A stretch of DNA of 64,000 nucleotides from JBCFAY01 sp038562375 (GCA_038562375.1 JBCFAY010000018.1:7633-71632), one strand, 5' to 3'. Positions 35,048 through 44,847 are shown, counted from the first letter of the stretch. The notes: generated by a model not told the origin, from the sequence alone. Translations and numbers: made by a program.

Positions 35048-35281
35048 AACCCGGACTTTTACCAATTCGACGCATTGATGAAGAGGAGGACAGGGCTGCA
35101 GCCGTTTGGCGGGGATCGGGGATCTATGCCGAATCGCGGTAAGGGCTGCAGGCCTTGTCCGATATGGTTCGATGCCCGCGGCCTATGGGCAAGGCGGGCA
35201 AACGCCCGCGGCACGCGGGCCGCGAATCCGGAAAGGGCGGTTTGACGGACCGAGCAAAAAGCGACAAAGGAGTCTTTCGAC

Positions 35282-36082
35282 ATGGAGCAAAAGGCCCAAA
35301 ACGCCAATACGACCTATTTTCACAGGCTGGATCCCCGTGTAAAAATGGCCCTGTTGATTACATTTACGATCTATATTTTCACCACGCGGAACTTCATCGT
35401 GATCTCGGCGATGTTCGCGGCCGTGGTTCTGATGTGGGGCACAGCGAGAATACCGTTATCGAGGATCGCGGGCATGATCAAATTCATGATACCGATCATC
35501 CTGTTCATCGTCGTCGTACAGGCGCTGTTCCAGCTCGGGGAGACGGATCTTGTCAACCCCATCATCCCCAAATCCGTTCCCGTCATCGGCGGGATCGGGC
35601 GCATCACCAAGGAGGGCCTGATCATGGGGCTCGCGGTCAGCTATCGCCTGATCACGCTGATCCTTCTGATGCCGCTGATCACCTACACGACCGATATCGG
35701 GAGGCTTGCGCTGGGGTTGGTGAAACTCGGCATGCCCTATAAAATCGCATATATCGCGACCACCGCGTTCAATATGGTTCCGAGCATGAGCGAGCAGGTA
35801 AAGGATATCATGAACGCGCAGAAGCTCCGCGCGTTCACGGTATTTGAAAACGGCAAGATGCTGGAGAAGATGAAAGCTTACCCGGCGCTTATCATTCCGA
35901 TGGTCGTGGGCGCGATGAAAAAATCGGTGCTCATGGGCGTCGCGATGGACGCGCGGGCGTTCGGATGCAGCAAAAAGAGGACCTATGTCCGGGATCTTGC
36001 GATGCGCGCCTCCGACTATGTCTGGCTCGCCGGCATCGTATTGTTTGTCGCCGGCCTCGCCGTCTTAAATTCCGTACTGTAA
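35282..36082 (+). CDS. ecfT: ECF transporter T component (EcfT/CbiQ family)
   Basis: A 266-residue membrane protein with four to five transmembrane segments and the two Ala-Arg-Gly/Ser type coupling motifs of EcfT (MDARAFGCSKKRTY about 222-235 is the second; ALRAF-like QKLRAFTVFENGK is the first). It couples the ATPases to the S component. The ATG at 35282 follows AAAGGAG. It is 12 bases before the first ATPase gene. Confidence 0.85.
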   Translation: MEQKAQNANTTYFHRLDPRVKMALLITFTIYIFTTRNFIVISAMFAAVVLMWGTARIPLSRIAGMIKFMIPIILFIVVVQALFQLGETDLVNPIIPKSVPVIGGIGRITKEGLIMGLAVSYRLITLILLMPLITYTTDIGRLALGLVKLGMPYKIAYIATTAFNMVPSMSEQVKDIMNAQKLRAFTVFENGKMLEKMKAYPALIIPMVVGAMKKSVLMGVAMDARAFGCSKKRTYVRDLAMRASDYVWLAGIVLFVAGLAVLNSVL

Positions 36083-36094
36083 GGAGTTCAGCTC

Positions 36095-36973
36095 ATGTCA
36101 TCTGAAACGATTTTGGAAGTGAAGGATCTCTACTATCGCTATCCGCGCACGGATCGGTATGTGCTCGAGGAGATCGACCTTACGATCAAGAAGGGCGAAT
36201 TCCTCGTGATCACCGGGGAAAACGGCGCGGGGAAAACCACCCTGAGCCTGCTTTTAACGGGCATCATTCCCCAGGCCCAGGGCGGGAAAATGTTCGGGGA
36301 TGTCATGGTCTGCGGACTGAACACCAAGGAACATCCTCTTTCCATACTCTCGCAGCGCATCGGCATCGTGCTCGAAGATCCCGAAACGCAATTGTTTACC
36401 ACAAACGTCTATGACGAGGTGGTCTTCGGCGCGGAGAACCTTGAAATGCCTAAGGAGGAAATCATCGAGCGCGCGAACTGGGCGCTCAAAACGGTGGGCA
36501 TGATCGGATACGAGGACCGGCATCCGACGATGCTGTCCGGCGGGCAGAAGCAGCGCGTCGCCATCGCAGCCGCGCTCACGATGAAGCCGGATATCCTGAT
36601 ACTCGACGAGCCCACGTCCCAGCTCGATCCGATCGGCACGCACGAGGTTTTCGAAGTGGTGCGCGATTTGAAAGAGCTCTACGGCATCACCATCATCATG
36701 GTCACGCATCAGAGCGAGGAGACCGCGTATTTCGCCGACAAAGTGCTCGTTTTAAGCGAAGGCAAGGTTTTGGCGTACGGAACGCCCAAACAGATCTATT
36801 CGAACCGGGAGATCACCGAAAAAGCATGGCTTGCGGTGCCCCAGGTATCGGAACTGCACCTCGAGCTTCAAAAGGCCGGTCTGCCGTTGGGCGAATTCCC
36901 CATCGTGATGGAGGACGGCGTCCGGCAGATCAAAAAATCCTTTCTCGATCGGGGGGTGGAATGCAATGTCTGA
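36095..36973 (+). CDS. ecfA1: ECF transporter ATPase A
   Basis: A 292-residue ABC ATPase. Walker A GENGAGKTT (about 42-50), Q-loop EDPETQLFTTNVYDEVVFG (the characteristic energy-coupling factor form), signature LSGGQKQRVAIAAAL and Walker B ILILDEPTSQLDP. It forms the heterodimeric motor with the next gene. The stop codon overlaps the start of the second ATPase gene. Confidence 0.9.
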   Translation: MSSETILEVKDLYYRYPRTDRYVLEEIDLTIKKGEFLVITGENGAGKTTLSLLLTGIIPQAQGGKMFGDVMVCGLNTKEHPLSILSQRIGIVLEDPETQLFTTNVYDEVVFGAENLEMPKEEIIERANWALKTVGMIGYEDRHPTMLSGGQKQRVAIAAALTMKPDILILDEPTSQLDPIGTHEVFEVVRDLKELYGITIIMVTHQSEETAYFADKVLVLSEGKVLAYGTPKQIYSNREITEKAWLAVPQVSELHLELQKAGLPLGEFPIVMEDGVRQIKKSFLDRGVECNV

Positions 36974-37793
36974 GCGGAACGCGATCGAGATTACAAACCT
37001 GTCCTTTACCTATCCAAACGGCTTTGAAGCGCTCAAGGACATCGATATTGCGATCAAAAAGGGCGAATTCGTCGCCGTCATCGGGCAGAACGGCGCTGGC
37101 AAATCGACGCTGCTAAAGAACATCACCGGGCTTTTGAAGCCGACGAAGGGCGACATTCTCGTGGACGGCGCGAACACAAAGAAAATAAGCGTCGCCGAAA
37201 TCTCGACCAAGCTGGGGTTCGTTCTGCAGAATCCGGACCGTCAATTGTTTGCGGACACGGTGGAGGAGGAAGTCGCGTTCGGTTCGAGAAACCTGAAGCT
37301 GCCCGAGGAACAAATCAAGGAACGCATGGAATACGCGATCGAGGTGACCGGCCTCGACGCGGTGCGAAAGCAGTTTCCGCCTTCCTTAAGCGCGGGCGAG
37401 CGCGCGAAGACGGTCATCGCATCGGTCGTCGCGATGCGGCCCGATATCATCGTGCTCGACGAACCGACCACCGGACAGGACCGCCGCGGCTGCTATCAGA
37501 TCATGGAGATCGCCAAGGTGTTCCACGGGCTTGGGCATACCGTCATCATGGTGACCCACCATATGCGGCTTGTCGCGGAATACGCGCAGCGTACCGTCGT
37601 GTTCTGTAAAGGCGCGGTATTGCTGGACGGGCCGACCAGGGAGGTGTTCTCGCAGACGGAGACGCTCCGCCAGTCGTATATCGTGCCCCCGCAGATCACG
37701 CAGATCGGCCATATCCTGAGCGGGGAAACGAACACCTATCTCAACGTAAAAGAGCTGACGGATCGAATCGTCCGAGGATATTCCGGCATGTGA
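36966..37793 (+). CDS. ecfA2: ECF transporter ATPase A'
   Basis: A 275-residue ABC ATPase paired with the preceding one. Walker A GQNGAGKST (about 40-48), Q-loop QNPDRQLFADTVEEEVAFG, a degenerate signature LSAGERAKTVIAS in place of LSGGQ, and Walker B IIVLDEPTTGQD. The weakened signature means that one of the two ATP sites in the heterodimer is probably inactive. Last gene of the operon, followed by a hairpin at 37823. Confidence 0.9.
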   Translation: MSERNAIEITNLSFTYPNGFEALKDIDIAIKKGEFVAVIGQNGAGKSTLLKNITGLLKPTKGDILVDGANTKKISVAEISTKLGFVLQNPDRQLFADTVEEEVAFGSRNLKLPEEQIKERMEYAIEVTGLDAVRKQFPPSLSAGERAKTVIASVVAMRPDIIVLDEPTTGQDRRGCYQIMEIAKVFHGLGHTVIMVTHHMRLVAEYAQRTVVFCKGAVLLDGPTREVFSQTETLRQSYIVPPQITQIGHILSGETNTYLNVKELTDRIVRGYSGM

Positions 37794-37822
37794 TTGCTCC
37801 ACCCATAATATCCCCTATCCCG

Positions 37823-37856
37823 AGGGTCTGCCTCCGCTGCGGCGTGGGCAGACCCT
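37823..37856. terminator. hairpin between convergent ECF and ger operons
   Basis: AGGGTCTGCC with GGCAGACCCT, perfect 10 bp, 14-base loop, no T tract. It lies between the ECF ATPase and the spore germination gene transcribed toward it, so it may work in both directions. Confidence 0.5.
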
Positions 37857-37872
37857 TGGGCATGGCGGCCGT

Positions 37873-39015
37873 TTATTCCGACGCGCTTTCCGACAGCTTT
37901 TTTTGCTCGAGGATAAGGTTCATCTTTTTTCTTCTAAAGAAGTACACAACCAAGAGGATCATCGGCACTACGAATATAACGGGAAGCACGATGAACGGAA
38001 ACACCGCGTCCGAGCGCAGGAATTCCACCGTGCTGGATTTATTCATGACCGGAAGCAGACAAATGATAAATCCGATAGCGGTGATTGGAAGCACGAATAC
38101 TTTATGGGATTTTGCTTTCACAACCCCCGAGAAAATATAGCTGCCCATGTAGTTGTACATCATCAGCTTCAGCAAAGCGGCGGGGAACCATGCCAAAGCA
38201 TTGAGGGATTGCACCCTTTCGATGAAATCATATCCTTCGACTTGCCTGGTGAACATGAAATAGGGATTCCATGCGTGTTTGCCGAGCTCGACGCCTAAAA
38301 CGGTCAAGGTAGGAATCAGTATTATTAAAAATGAAACGAAAAATACTCCCAAAGCGGCGGCATACGTTTTGATGATGCTTGATTTCCCCTTTAAATAAAA
38401 TGTAAAAACAAAGAATATCAAGATCTCGGAATATCGTGCGCCCGTCAGAAAAGCGCCGTGGTTCAACTCAAGGAACGTGGAATCCGCAAGCACCGGGGCT
38501 AGTTCCTCAAAGTCCATTTTTTTGATTCCAAGAAGAAAAAAGAGGATGATTGTCAGGATAATAAATGGAACGATAAAGGTTGACAATCTGCCGATGGTGC
38601 CGGCTCCCTTAATTGCCGCATAGCATACCGGAACGGCCATATAGATCAGAAGAGCCCATGTAGGCGTCTCCGGAAAGATGTACAGGTTGATAAACACCGC
38701 TGTGATCAGCGAGCAGGCCGTAAAGCAATATACAAAAAACGCGACGAATATGAGGCATGCCGCCTTGCCAAAAAACTTTCCAAGGATTGTTTCAAGCGTT
38801 TCGTATGCCTGTATCCCCCTGAACTTATTCATGATAAACAATAGAGGTGCGTTGATGAGCAGAATATAAACAAGGGTAAGGATCAGCACGATCCAGGCGT
38901 CCTGATTGGCTGGGGGCGCGGATAGGATCGGCATAAAGGTATAGGGGAACACCAGCGCGCTTCCGACCGACATCAGCGCCAACTGGGTCGGCGTCAAAAA
39001 AGGTTTCTTTGTCAT
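37873..39015 (-). CDS. gerB: spore germination protein GerB family
   Basis: A 380-residue membrane protein with about ten transmembrane segments, of the GerAB/amino-acid-permease-related family (begins LTPTQLALMSVGSALVFPYTFMP). It is the germinant-binding subunit of a receptor in the spore inner membrane. Third gene of the ger operon in the order A, C, B. The GGAGGACTGAG site precedes the start. The ligand cannot be predicted. Confidence 0.9.
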   Translation of the reverse strand: MTKKPFLTPTQLALMSVGSALVFPYTFMPILSAPPANQDAWIVLILTLVYILLINAPLLFIMNKFRGIQAYETLETILGKFFGKAACLIFVAFFVYCFTACSLITAVFINLYIFPETPTWALLIYMAVPVCYAAIKGAGTIGRLSTFIVPFIILTIILFFLLGIKKMDFEELAPVLADSTFLELNHGAFLTGARYSEILIFFVFTFYLKGKSSIIKTYAAALGVFFVSFLIILIPTLTVLGVELGKHAWNPYFMFTRQVEGYDFIERVQSLNALAWFPAALLKLMMYNYMGSYIFSGVVKAKSHKVFVLPITAIGFIICLLPVMNKSSTVEFLRSDAVFPFIVLPVIFVVPMILLVVYFFRRKKMNLILEQKKLSESASE

Positions 39016-39051
39016 TGGCTCAGTCCTCCATTACAAAAGGCTTCTTTTTCA

Positions 39052-40254
39052 TCAGTCCTGCATCATAAAAGGCTGCTTTATTTGCCCGGATCGATTTACG
39101 GTTGATTCGACCGATACATTGACGGCGGCTTTGGAAAAATAATCGTCCCAGTTCTCCTTTATTTCTCTCCATTTTTCAGGATGCTGGGCATGCAGGGCCT
39201 TGCCGAAGCCGAATATGTCGCTTTGAAATTCACTCTGGACTTTCCGAATCGTTGACGCTATTTCCATGGACAATTGCTTATTAAAACCGTCCTCCACCGT
39301 TTTTAGCGGTTCCATCTTACTGATATCAATGGACCCGCCTTCTTGTATGAGCGATAGGCCGGCTTTGATTCGGACGTTAATCGTAATCTCTTCGCCCTCG
39401 ACTGTCGTTTGTATATCCGACTTTGAACTCTTTATTAAAACAACGGTAAACTCATCTTTTACCGGAATGGATATAGGGCTTGTATCAACATTGTTGGTAA
39501 CAAGGTTATACGCCCTGGTTTCCAAACCGTCCAAATAGCCGACCAGTTTATTGTCTTTAAACGCGGCCAGCCCTTCATACAGTATTCTGTATTTTTTTTC
39601 GGAGTCATCTTGCGCACTTGCTTCACTATTTGAACCCTTTGATTCGCACTCAACCATTTGCACAACTCCCGCGACGGGCTGGATTCCCTTATCATAATAG
39701 CCCTTGATAAAATCAAGGGTGCTTACAAAAACCGATTTCGAAAGGATATCAGGCTGAGATCCGGCTAAACTATCGATATAGTCGCCCACCGTATTGGATA
39801 AGCCGAGCATACAGGAATAGATCTTTCGAGGGTCGTCGCCTTTAAGAACGACCATCCAAGGATTTTCATCCGTCAGAAAATCCCTGAGCAAATAATCCAA
39901 GAGAGGAGTTATATCTCTTTGGACTAAGCGTTCGGACAAAAAGCGCACCATGTTGTGCCCGCCGAATATCGCTCGCTCAAGGCTTTCCGATGCGTTTCGA
40001 ATGGCTTCGGGTACGGTGGGTCCCGTGCTGATCGTCGTAATATTGGCGCTTTTTCCATCCCCGCTGCTGCTCCCGGGGCCGCCCGACGAGGTAGGGTTCA
40101 TAATTTCAGTCGTTACTTCATACCCTTTACCGTCTTTATAATCATAGATCACGCTGTTTACGATCGCCAGGGTTTTCGGCTCTTTACGGCTCCAGCAGCC
40201 CGGCAGCGTGAGCATCATAACGGTACATAGGATTAAACATAGTATCTTCTTCAC
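39052..40254 (-). CDS. gerC: spore germination lipoprotein GerC family
   Basis: A 400-residue lipoprotein, Ger(x)C family: lipobox LPGC followed by WSRKEP (the typical CWDxxEL-like start, here Arg-Lys), then the two conserved domains and the C-terminal region IASTIRKVQSEFQSDIFGFGKALHAQHPEKWREIKENWDDYF with the usual Phe-Gly-Phe-Gly motif. It anchors the receptor on the outer side of the spore inner membrane. I choose GTG at 40254 with GGAGG eight bases ahead, not the longer upstream frame. A Gly/Ser-rich stretch (NPTSSGGPGSSSGDGKS) is typical of Clostridial members. Confidence 0.88.
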   Translation of the reverse strand: MKKILCLILCTVMMLTLPGCWSRKEPKTLAIVNSVIYDYKDGKGYEVTTEIMNPTSSGGPGSSSGDGKSANITTISTGPTVPEAIRNASESLERAIFGGHNMVRFLSERLVQRDITPLLDYLLRDFLTDENPWMVVLKGDDPRKIYSCMLGLSNTVGDYIDSLAGSQPDILSKSVFVSTLDFIKGYYDKGIQPVAGVVQMVECESKGSNSEASAQDDSEKKYRILYEGLAAFKDNKLVGYLDGLETRAYNLVTNNVDTSPISIPVKDEFTVVLIKSSKSDIQTTVEGEEITINVRIKAGLSLIQEGGSIDISKMEPLKTVEDGFNKQLSMEIASTIRKVQSEFQSDIFGFGKALHAQHPEKWREIKENWDDYFSKAAVNVSVESTVNRSGQIKQPFMMQD

Positions 40255-40282
40255 CCGGCTTGCCTCCATCATCAAAGAAATC

Positions 40283-41770
40283 TCATCTCCGCCGCACATT
40301 GTCTTTAGCGATGGCGGAAGGCCTATACTTCATGGACCCCAGCGGAAACCGTATAATAGCGTCCTTTATTTCTTGCCTTGAAAAGGAGGATAGTATGGGG
40401 ATCCCGAACGATGATGTTGAGATCAGCTGCGTAAGCAGGATGACCACACCCGTACCGATGCCTATCAGGCCCATCGTGCTTCCGAGGATTAAGAACAAAA
40501 ACTGATAGACCAAAATATATTCGGTCAGATTCGGAACGATAAAGCTCGATACGGCGGTCAGCGCCACGATGATGACCGCCGGCGCGCTGACGATTCCCGC
40601 GTTTACCGCCGCGTCGCCTATGATCAGCGCGCCGACGATGGTAATGGCGGAACCAACGGTCTTAGGCAGCCTTGTGCCCGCTTCCTTGAGCAATTCAAAC
40701 ATCAAGGTCAGGAAAAAGATCTCGGCGGATGCGGGCAAGGGCGTTTTTTCGGTTGAGGCGATCAAGCTGGTCAGGAACACCGCGGGCATCATTTCCTGAT
40801 TGTATGTGATAACGGCGACCGCCAGGCCGGGCAGCATGACCGTAATAAACAATCCTAAGAACCTTAATATCCTTAGAATCGAAGCTAATACCGGGCGGAT
40901 ATAATAATCTTCGCCGGTGTGGAAGTTTTCCATAAAAAGCTCGGGTATTGTCAACACATCGGGCGTACCGTCGCAGAGTATGGCCACTCTGCCTTCAAGT
41001 ATCCTTCTAGCGACATAGTCGGGCCTTTGTGTTACTCCAAAACCTGAAATCGGAGAGAATGTGTTCTCATCCAAATACTGTTCAATCTGCCCCGCTTCTA
41101 AAATCGCGTCCGTATCGATTTCCGATATGCGTTCCCTTAGCTCTTTTAGAACATCCTGATTGACGATTCCGTCTACATATGCAATCCCGACGGGAGTATT
41201 GGTTTGCCTGCCGATCGCCAGACTTTCAATGATTAATTTAGGCGTCCTGATCTTTCGCCTTAATAAAGCCGTATTGGTCCGGATGCTCTCGGTAAAGCCT
41301 TCTTTCGGTCCCCGAATGGTGGACTCCACATCGGGTGTTTCCACCGAACGCTTATCCCATTGCTTAATATCGACAATAAAAACTTTTCTGCTTTTTTCAT
41401 AGAAAAGCGCCGTATTCCCCAGAAGAACATCACCGATAAAAGTCTGTATATCCTCGGCTTCCTTATAATGGGTTCTAAGAGTCAACGAAAGGTCGCCGTT
41501 AAAATCGCGGGATTTCAACGGCGCAATCACGTCCCTGTCCAGCAGGTCTTTATTGATCAGGCCGTCTACATAGACGACCATCGCCTTTTCGAGCGACGTT
41601 TCAAAGACCTGTATAATGATGTCGGAGCTGTCTTTAAAGATGCCTTTCACAAGCTCCCGGCATTTTTCAATGGAAGCGGGTATCCTTTCCTGATCGTAGC
41701 CGTAATCCTGCCCGATATCCGCAGGCAATGGATCGCGTCCCTTTTTAAGCCTTTTTCTGAAGCCGAAAAT
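40283..41770 (-). CDS. gerA: spore germination protein GerA family, probable ATT start
   Basis: A 495-residue receptor subunit with a soluble N-terminal domain (about 1-270) and four or five membrane segments toward the C-terminus (LGLFITVMLPGLAVAVITYNQEMMP, AVFLTSLIASTEKTPLPASAEIFF). In-frame ATG or GTG starts are missing. A TTG at 41728 would drop the usual basic N-terminus, whereas an ATT at 41770, seven bases after the site GAGGTGAT, gives FGFRKRLKKGRDPLPADIG, a normal GerA beginning. I therefore call the rare ATT. An in-frame stop lies just upstream. First gene of the ger operon. Confidence 0.85.
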   Translation of the reverse strand: MFGFRKRLKKGRDPLPADIGQDYGYDQERIPASIEKCRELVKGIFKDSSDIIIQVFETSLEKAMVVYVDGLINKDLLDRDVIAPLKSRDFNGDLSLTLRTHYKEAEDIQTFIGDVLLGNTALFYEKSRKVFIVDIKQWDKRSVETPDVESTIRGPKEGFTESIRTNTALLRRKIRTPKLIIESLAIGRQTNTPVGIAYVDGIVNQDVLKELRERISEIDTDAILEAGQIEQYLDENTFSPISGFGVTQRPDYVARRILEGRVAILCDGTPDVLTIPELFMENFHTGEDYYIRPVLASILRILRFLGLFITVMLPGLAVAVITYNQEMMPAVFLTSLIASTEKTPLPASAEIFFLTLMFELLKEAGTRLPKTVGSAITIVGALIIGDAAVNAGIVSAPAVIIVALTAVSSFIVPNLTEYILVYQFLFLILGSTMGLIGIGTGVVILLTQLISTSSFGIPILSSFSRQEIKDAIIRFPLGSMKYRPSAIAKDNVRRR

Positions 41771-41912
41771 CGTGGATCACCTCTTTTGCATCAACGTTCA
41801 ATTACTCCTTTTTTATCTAATCTTGCCGAATTTTATAGTAAAAATACGGATCATTCTAAAAGGCTTTTGATGAATCCAAAATCGCCGAAAAACTGCGGGA
41901 ATATCCGGCGGT

Positions 41913-41964
41913 TTACCAAAAACAAAGCCCTAGACGTTAACGCCCAGGACTTTGTTTTTGGTAA
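41913..41964. repeat. 15 bp inverted repeat, candidate bidirectional terminator
   Basis: TTACCAAAAACAAAG (41913-41927) and its perfect complement (41950-41964) enclose 22 bases. The T-rich arm could serve as terminator after the copZ gene, which is transcribed away from it, only poorly, so an operator or promoter-related role for gerA is also possible. Confidence 0.45.
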
Positions 41965-42017
41965 GGCGATCCGAGGGTCATAGAAGCGGATGCCGGTTTC
42001 CTGCGCGCCCGATCGCG

Positions 42018-42227
42018 CTATGAGACGACGTCGTAGCCCTGATCCTCGATAGCGAACTTAATCGCGTCGAGCGCGCTCTTTTGGGGATCATACTCCACTG
42101 CGACGGTTTTTGCCTTGAGATCGACCGATACGCCGTCCACGCCCGGCAGAGCGCCGACCGCTTTGGTGACCGCGCGCACGCAGTGCTCGCAGGACATGCC
42201 GTTGACGTTCAAAATCGCTTTTTCCAT
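42018..42227 (-). CDS. copZ: copper chaperone CopZ
   Basis: A 69-residue HMA-domain protein. Copper-binding motif MSCEHC at residues 11-16 and the family end IEDQGYDVVS. It carries Cu(I) to the CopA ATPase encoded upstream in the same operon. The HMA length is exactly one domain. Confidence 0.92.
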   Translation of the reverse strand: MEKAILNVNGMSCEHCVRAVTKAVGALPGVDGVSVDLKAKTVAVEYDPQKSALDAIKFAIEDQGYDVVS

Positions 42228-42264
42228 TTGATATTCCTCCTGAATTATTCTTTGTTCCGGATCG

Positions 42265-44760
42265 TTATGCCTGTTCCGCCCGGCCTAAGAGCGCCGGACG
42301 CTTGAATCTCTTCAGCCGCAAGGCGTTTGTAAGCACCGAGACCGAGCTTAAACTCATCGCCGCCGCCGCGAAAACCGGATTGAGCAGCGGTCCGCCGAAG
42401 AGGTGCAGCACTCCCGCCGCGATGGGGATGCCGATGACATTATACCCAAACGCCCAGAAGAGATTCTGCTTGATGTTGCGGATGGTGCGCCGGCTCAAAT
42501 GGATGGCGGTGGGCACATCCATCAGGTCGCTGCGCATCAGGACGATGTCGGCGGATTCCATGGCGACGTCCGTACCCGAGCCGATGGCGATGCCGATGTC
42601 CGCCTGGGCGAGCGCCGGAGCGTCGTTGATGCCGTCCCCGACCATCGCGACCTTGCGGCCCTGCGCCTGGAGGGCTTTGACCTGTTCGGACTTATCCTGG
42701 GGGAGCACCTCGGCGAGCACGCGGTCGATATTGACCTCCCGAGCGATCGCACAAGCGGTTTTTTCATTGTCGCCGGTGATCATGACGACCTCGATGCCCA
42801 TCCCGTGCAGGCTCGCTATGGCGTCTCGGCTCGAGGGCTTCACGACGTCCGCCACCGCGACGATGCCGAACAGCCTGCTTTCAAGCGCGATATACATCGG
42901 CGTTTTGCCCTCGTCCGCCAGGGCGTCGGACGCCCGTTCCAGTTCGTCCAAGGCGATGCCGCGCTCGAGCATAAGCTTGCGGTTGCCCGCAAGCACCTGT
43001 TTGCCGTCGAGCTTCGCCTCGACGCCGAGGCCGGTGAGCGCCTTAAATTCCTCCGCGCGGTAGAGCTGTAGCCCTTTGCCCTGCGCAAAAAGCACGATCG
43101 CCTGCCCGAGGGGGTGTTCGGAGCCGTTTTCCGCCGACGCCGCGAGGCGTAACAGCTCCTCGGGCGATGCGCCCTTAGCCGCAATGATGTCCGTGACGGT
43201 CGGCTTGCCCTCGGTGATGGTGCCGGTCTTGTCGAACACGATCGTATCGATCCTGTGCGCGATCTCCAAAGCCTCGCCGCCCTTGATGAGGATCCCGTTC
43301 TCCGCGCCCTTGCCGGTGCCCACCATGATGGCGGTGGGCGTGGCGAGGCCGAGCGCGCAGGGGCAGGCGATCACGAGCACCGAGATGAATATCGTCAAAG
43401 CGAATTCGGCGTCCCGCGTGCCGATAAACCACGCCGCGCCCGAGAGAAGCGCGATAAGGAAGACGATCGGCACAAAGTAGCCCGACACGATGTCCGCGAG
43501 CTTCGCGATGGGCGCTTTCTTGCCCTGCGCGTCCTCTACGAGCTTTATGATCTGCGCGAGCGCGGTATCGTCGCCGACCTTATCCGCGCGAAAGAGTATC
43601 GCGCCGTTGGTGTTCATGGACGCCGCGTACACCGCGTCGCCCGCGCGTTTGTCCACCGGCATGCTCTCGCCGGTGAGCATCGATTCGTCGACGGCCGTGC
43701 GGCCTTCGAGCACGGTGCCGTCCACGGGGATCTTCGCGCCGGGTTTCACCGCGAGGATATCGCCGATCTCGACCTCGTCGATGGGGATTTCCTTTTCGAC
43801 GCCGTCCTGTACGAGCAGGGCGGTCTTGGGCGCGAGCCCCATCAGCTTTTTGATGGCCTCGCCGGTGCGCCCCTTGGAGACGGCCTCCAAAGATTTTCCG
43901 AGCAGCACCAGCGCGATGATCACGCCCGCCGATTCAAAATACAGCGATTCTACCGCCATATGATCGCCGCCCAGCAGCCTAATGACGCTCCAGACGCTGT
44001 ACGCGACGGCGGCGGTGGTGCCGATGGCGATCAGCGAGTCCATGTTGGGGCTGCGCCGGACGAGCGCCTTAAACCCAACGGTATAGAATTTATAGCCCGC
44101 GCCGAGGATGGGCAGCGTCAAAAACAGCTCAAGGAGCGCATAAGCCGTTGGATTTGCCATCGGGTCGATCACTTGCGGAAACGGCAGGCGAGCGCCGCCG
44201 AAAGAAATCATGGGCGCCATCGCGATATAGAGGAGGGGCAGGGCGAACGCGGCGGCGATGATGAACTTCGTCCAGAGCGTTTTGATTTGTTTTTGCCTGC
44301 GCGCCCTGTCCTCGTCCGCCGCGCTCGATTTTGAAACCTCGAGCGCCCGATAGCCCGCGCCCTCGACGGCCCGCCGGATGCTCGAAGGCCGGATGCGCTT
44401 TGGATCGTAGAGAACCGTCGCTTTCTCGGTCGCGAGGTTGACCGACGCGCTTTTAACGCCCTCGAGCTTTTTGATCGCCTTTTCGACGCGCTGCGCGCAG
44501 GCGGCGCAGGTCATGCCGCCGATCGGGATCGTCACGCTGCTTTCGCGCGATTCTTCGACCGCCTCGTAGCCGATCCTCGCGACGGCGTCGCGGATGGCCG
44601 AAAGCGAAAGCGCGTTCGGGTCGAACCTGACAAACAGCTTCTCGCTCGCGAGGTTGACCGCAGCCTCCTCGACGCCGGGCAGTTTGCCTACTACTTTTTC
44701 GATGCGCTGCGCGCAGGCCGCGCACGTCATGCCGCGGATGCTGAACGCCTGATTTTCCAT
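42265..44760 (-). CDS. copA: copper-translocating P-type ATPase CopA
   Basis: An 831-residue P1B-type ATPase exporting Cu(I). Two N-terminal HMA domains (GMTCAAC at about 10-16 and again near 83-89), eight predicted membrane segments, the CPC motif in VIACPCALGLATP, the phosphorylation site DKTGTITEG, the TGDN loop and the hinge GDGINDAPAL. I choose the ATG at 44760 with GAGGG ahead; a TTG 24 bases upstream is also in frame. The operon copA-copZ faces the HxlR regulator gene across a short region with a palindrome at 44848. Confidence 0.95.
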   Translation of the reverse strand: MENQAFSIRGMTCAACAQRIEKVVGKLPGVEEAAVNLASEKLFVRFDPNALSLSAIRDAVARIGYEAVEESRESSVTIPIGGMTCAACAQRVEKAIKKLEGVKSASVNLATEKATVLYDPKRIRPSSIRRAVEGAGYRALEVSKSSAADEDRARRQKQIKTLWTKFIIAAAFALPLLYIAMAPMISFGGARLPFPQVIDPMANPTAYALLELFLTLPILGAGYKFYTVGFKALVRRSPNMDSLIAIGTTAAVAYSVWSVIRLLGGDHMAVESLYFESAGVIIALVLLGKSLEAVSKGRTGEAIKKLMGLAPKTALLVQDGVEKEIPIDEVEIGDILAVKPGAKIPVDGTVLEGRTAVDESMLTGESMPVDKRAGDAVYAASMNTNGAILFRADKVGDDTALAQIIKLVEDAQGKKAPIAKLADIVSGYFVPIVFLIALLSGAAWFIGTRDAEFALTIFISVLVIACPCALGLATPTAIMVGTGKGAENGILIKGGEALEIAHRIDTIVFDKTGTITEGKPTVTDIIAAKGASPEELLRLAASAENGSEHPLGQAIVLFAQGKGLQLYRAEEFKALTGLGVEAKLDGKQVLAGNRKLMLERGIALDELERASDALADEGKTPMYIALESRLFGIVAVADVVKPSSRDAIASLHGMGIEVVMITGDNEKTACAIAREVNIDRVLAEVLPQDKSEQVKALQAQGRKVAMVGDGINDAPALAQADIGIAIGSGTDVAMESADIVLMRSDLMDVPTAIHLSRRTIRNIKQNLFWAFGYNVIGIPIAAGVLHLFGGPLLNPVFAAAAMSLSSVSVLTNALRLKRFKRPALLGRAEQA

Positions 44761-44847
44761 TTGCGGATCCCTCGCAGTTTTCAATGATGATCTTGACGGC
44801 GCAAACCGTCTTTACTATCATTGTAGCCATAATCGAAGGATGCGCAA

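Noticed and set aside
35155..35742. 195-codon plus-strand frame overlapping the EcfT gene
   Set aside because: It shares DNA with a clear EcfT gene in another frame and is rich in His, Arg and Asp, as expected of a shadow frame.
43255..44334. 359-codon plus-strand frame inside copA
   Set aside because: Charged, repetitive composition from the antisense of a GC-rich P-type ATPase; no family match.
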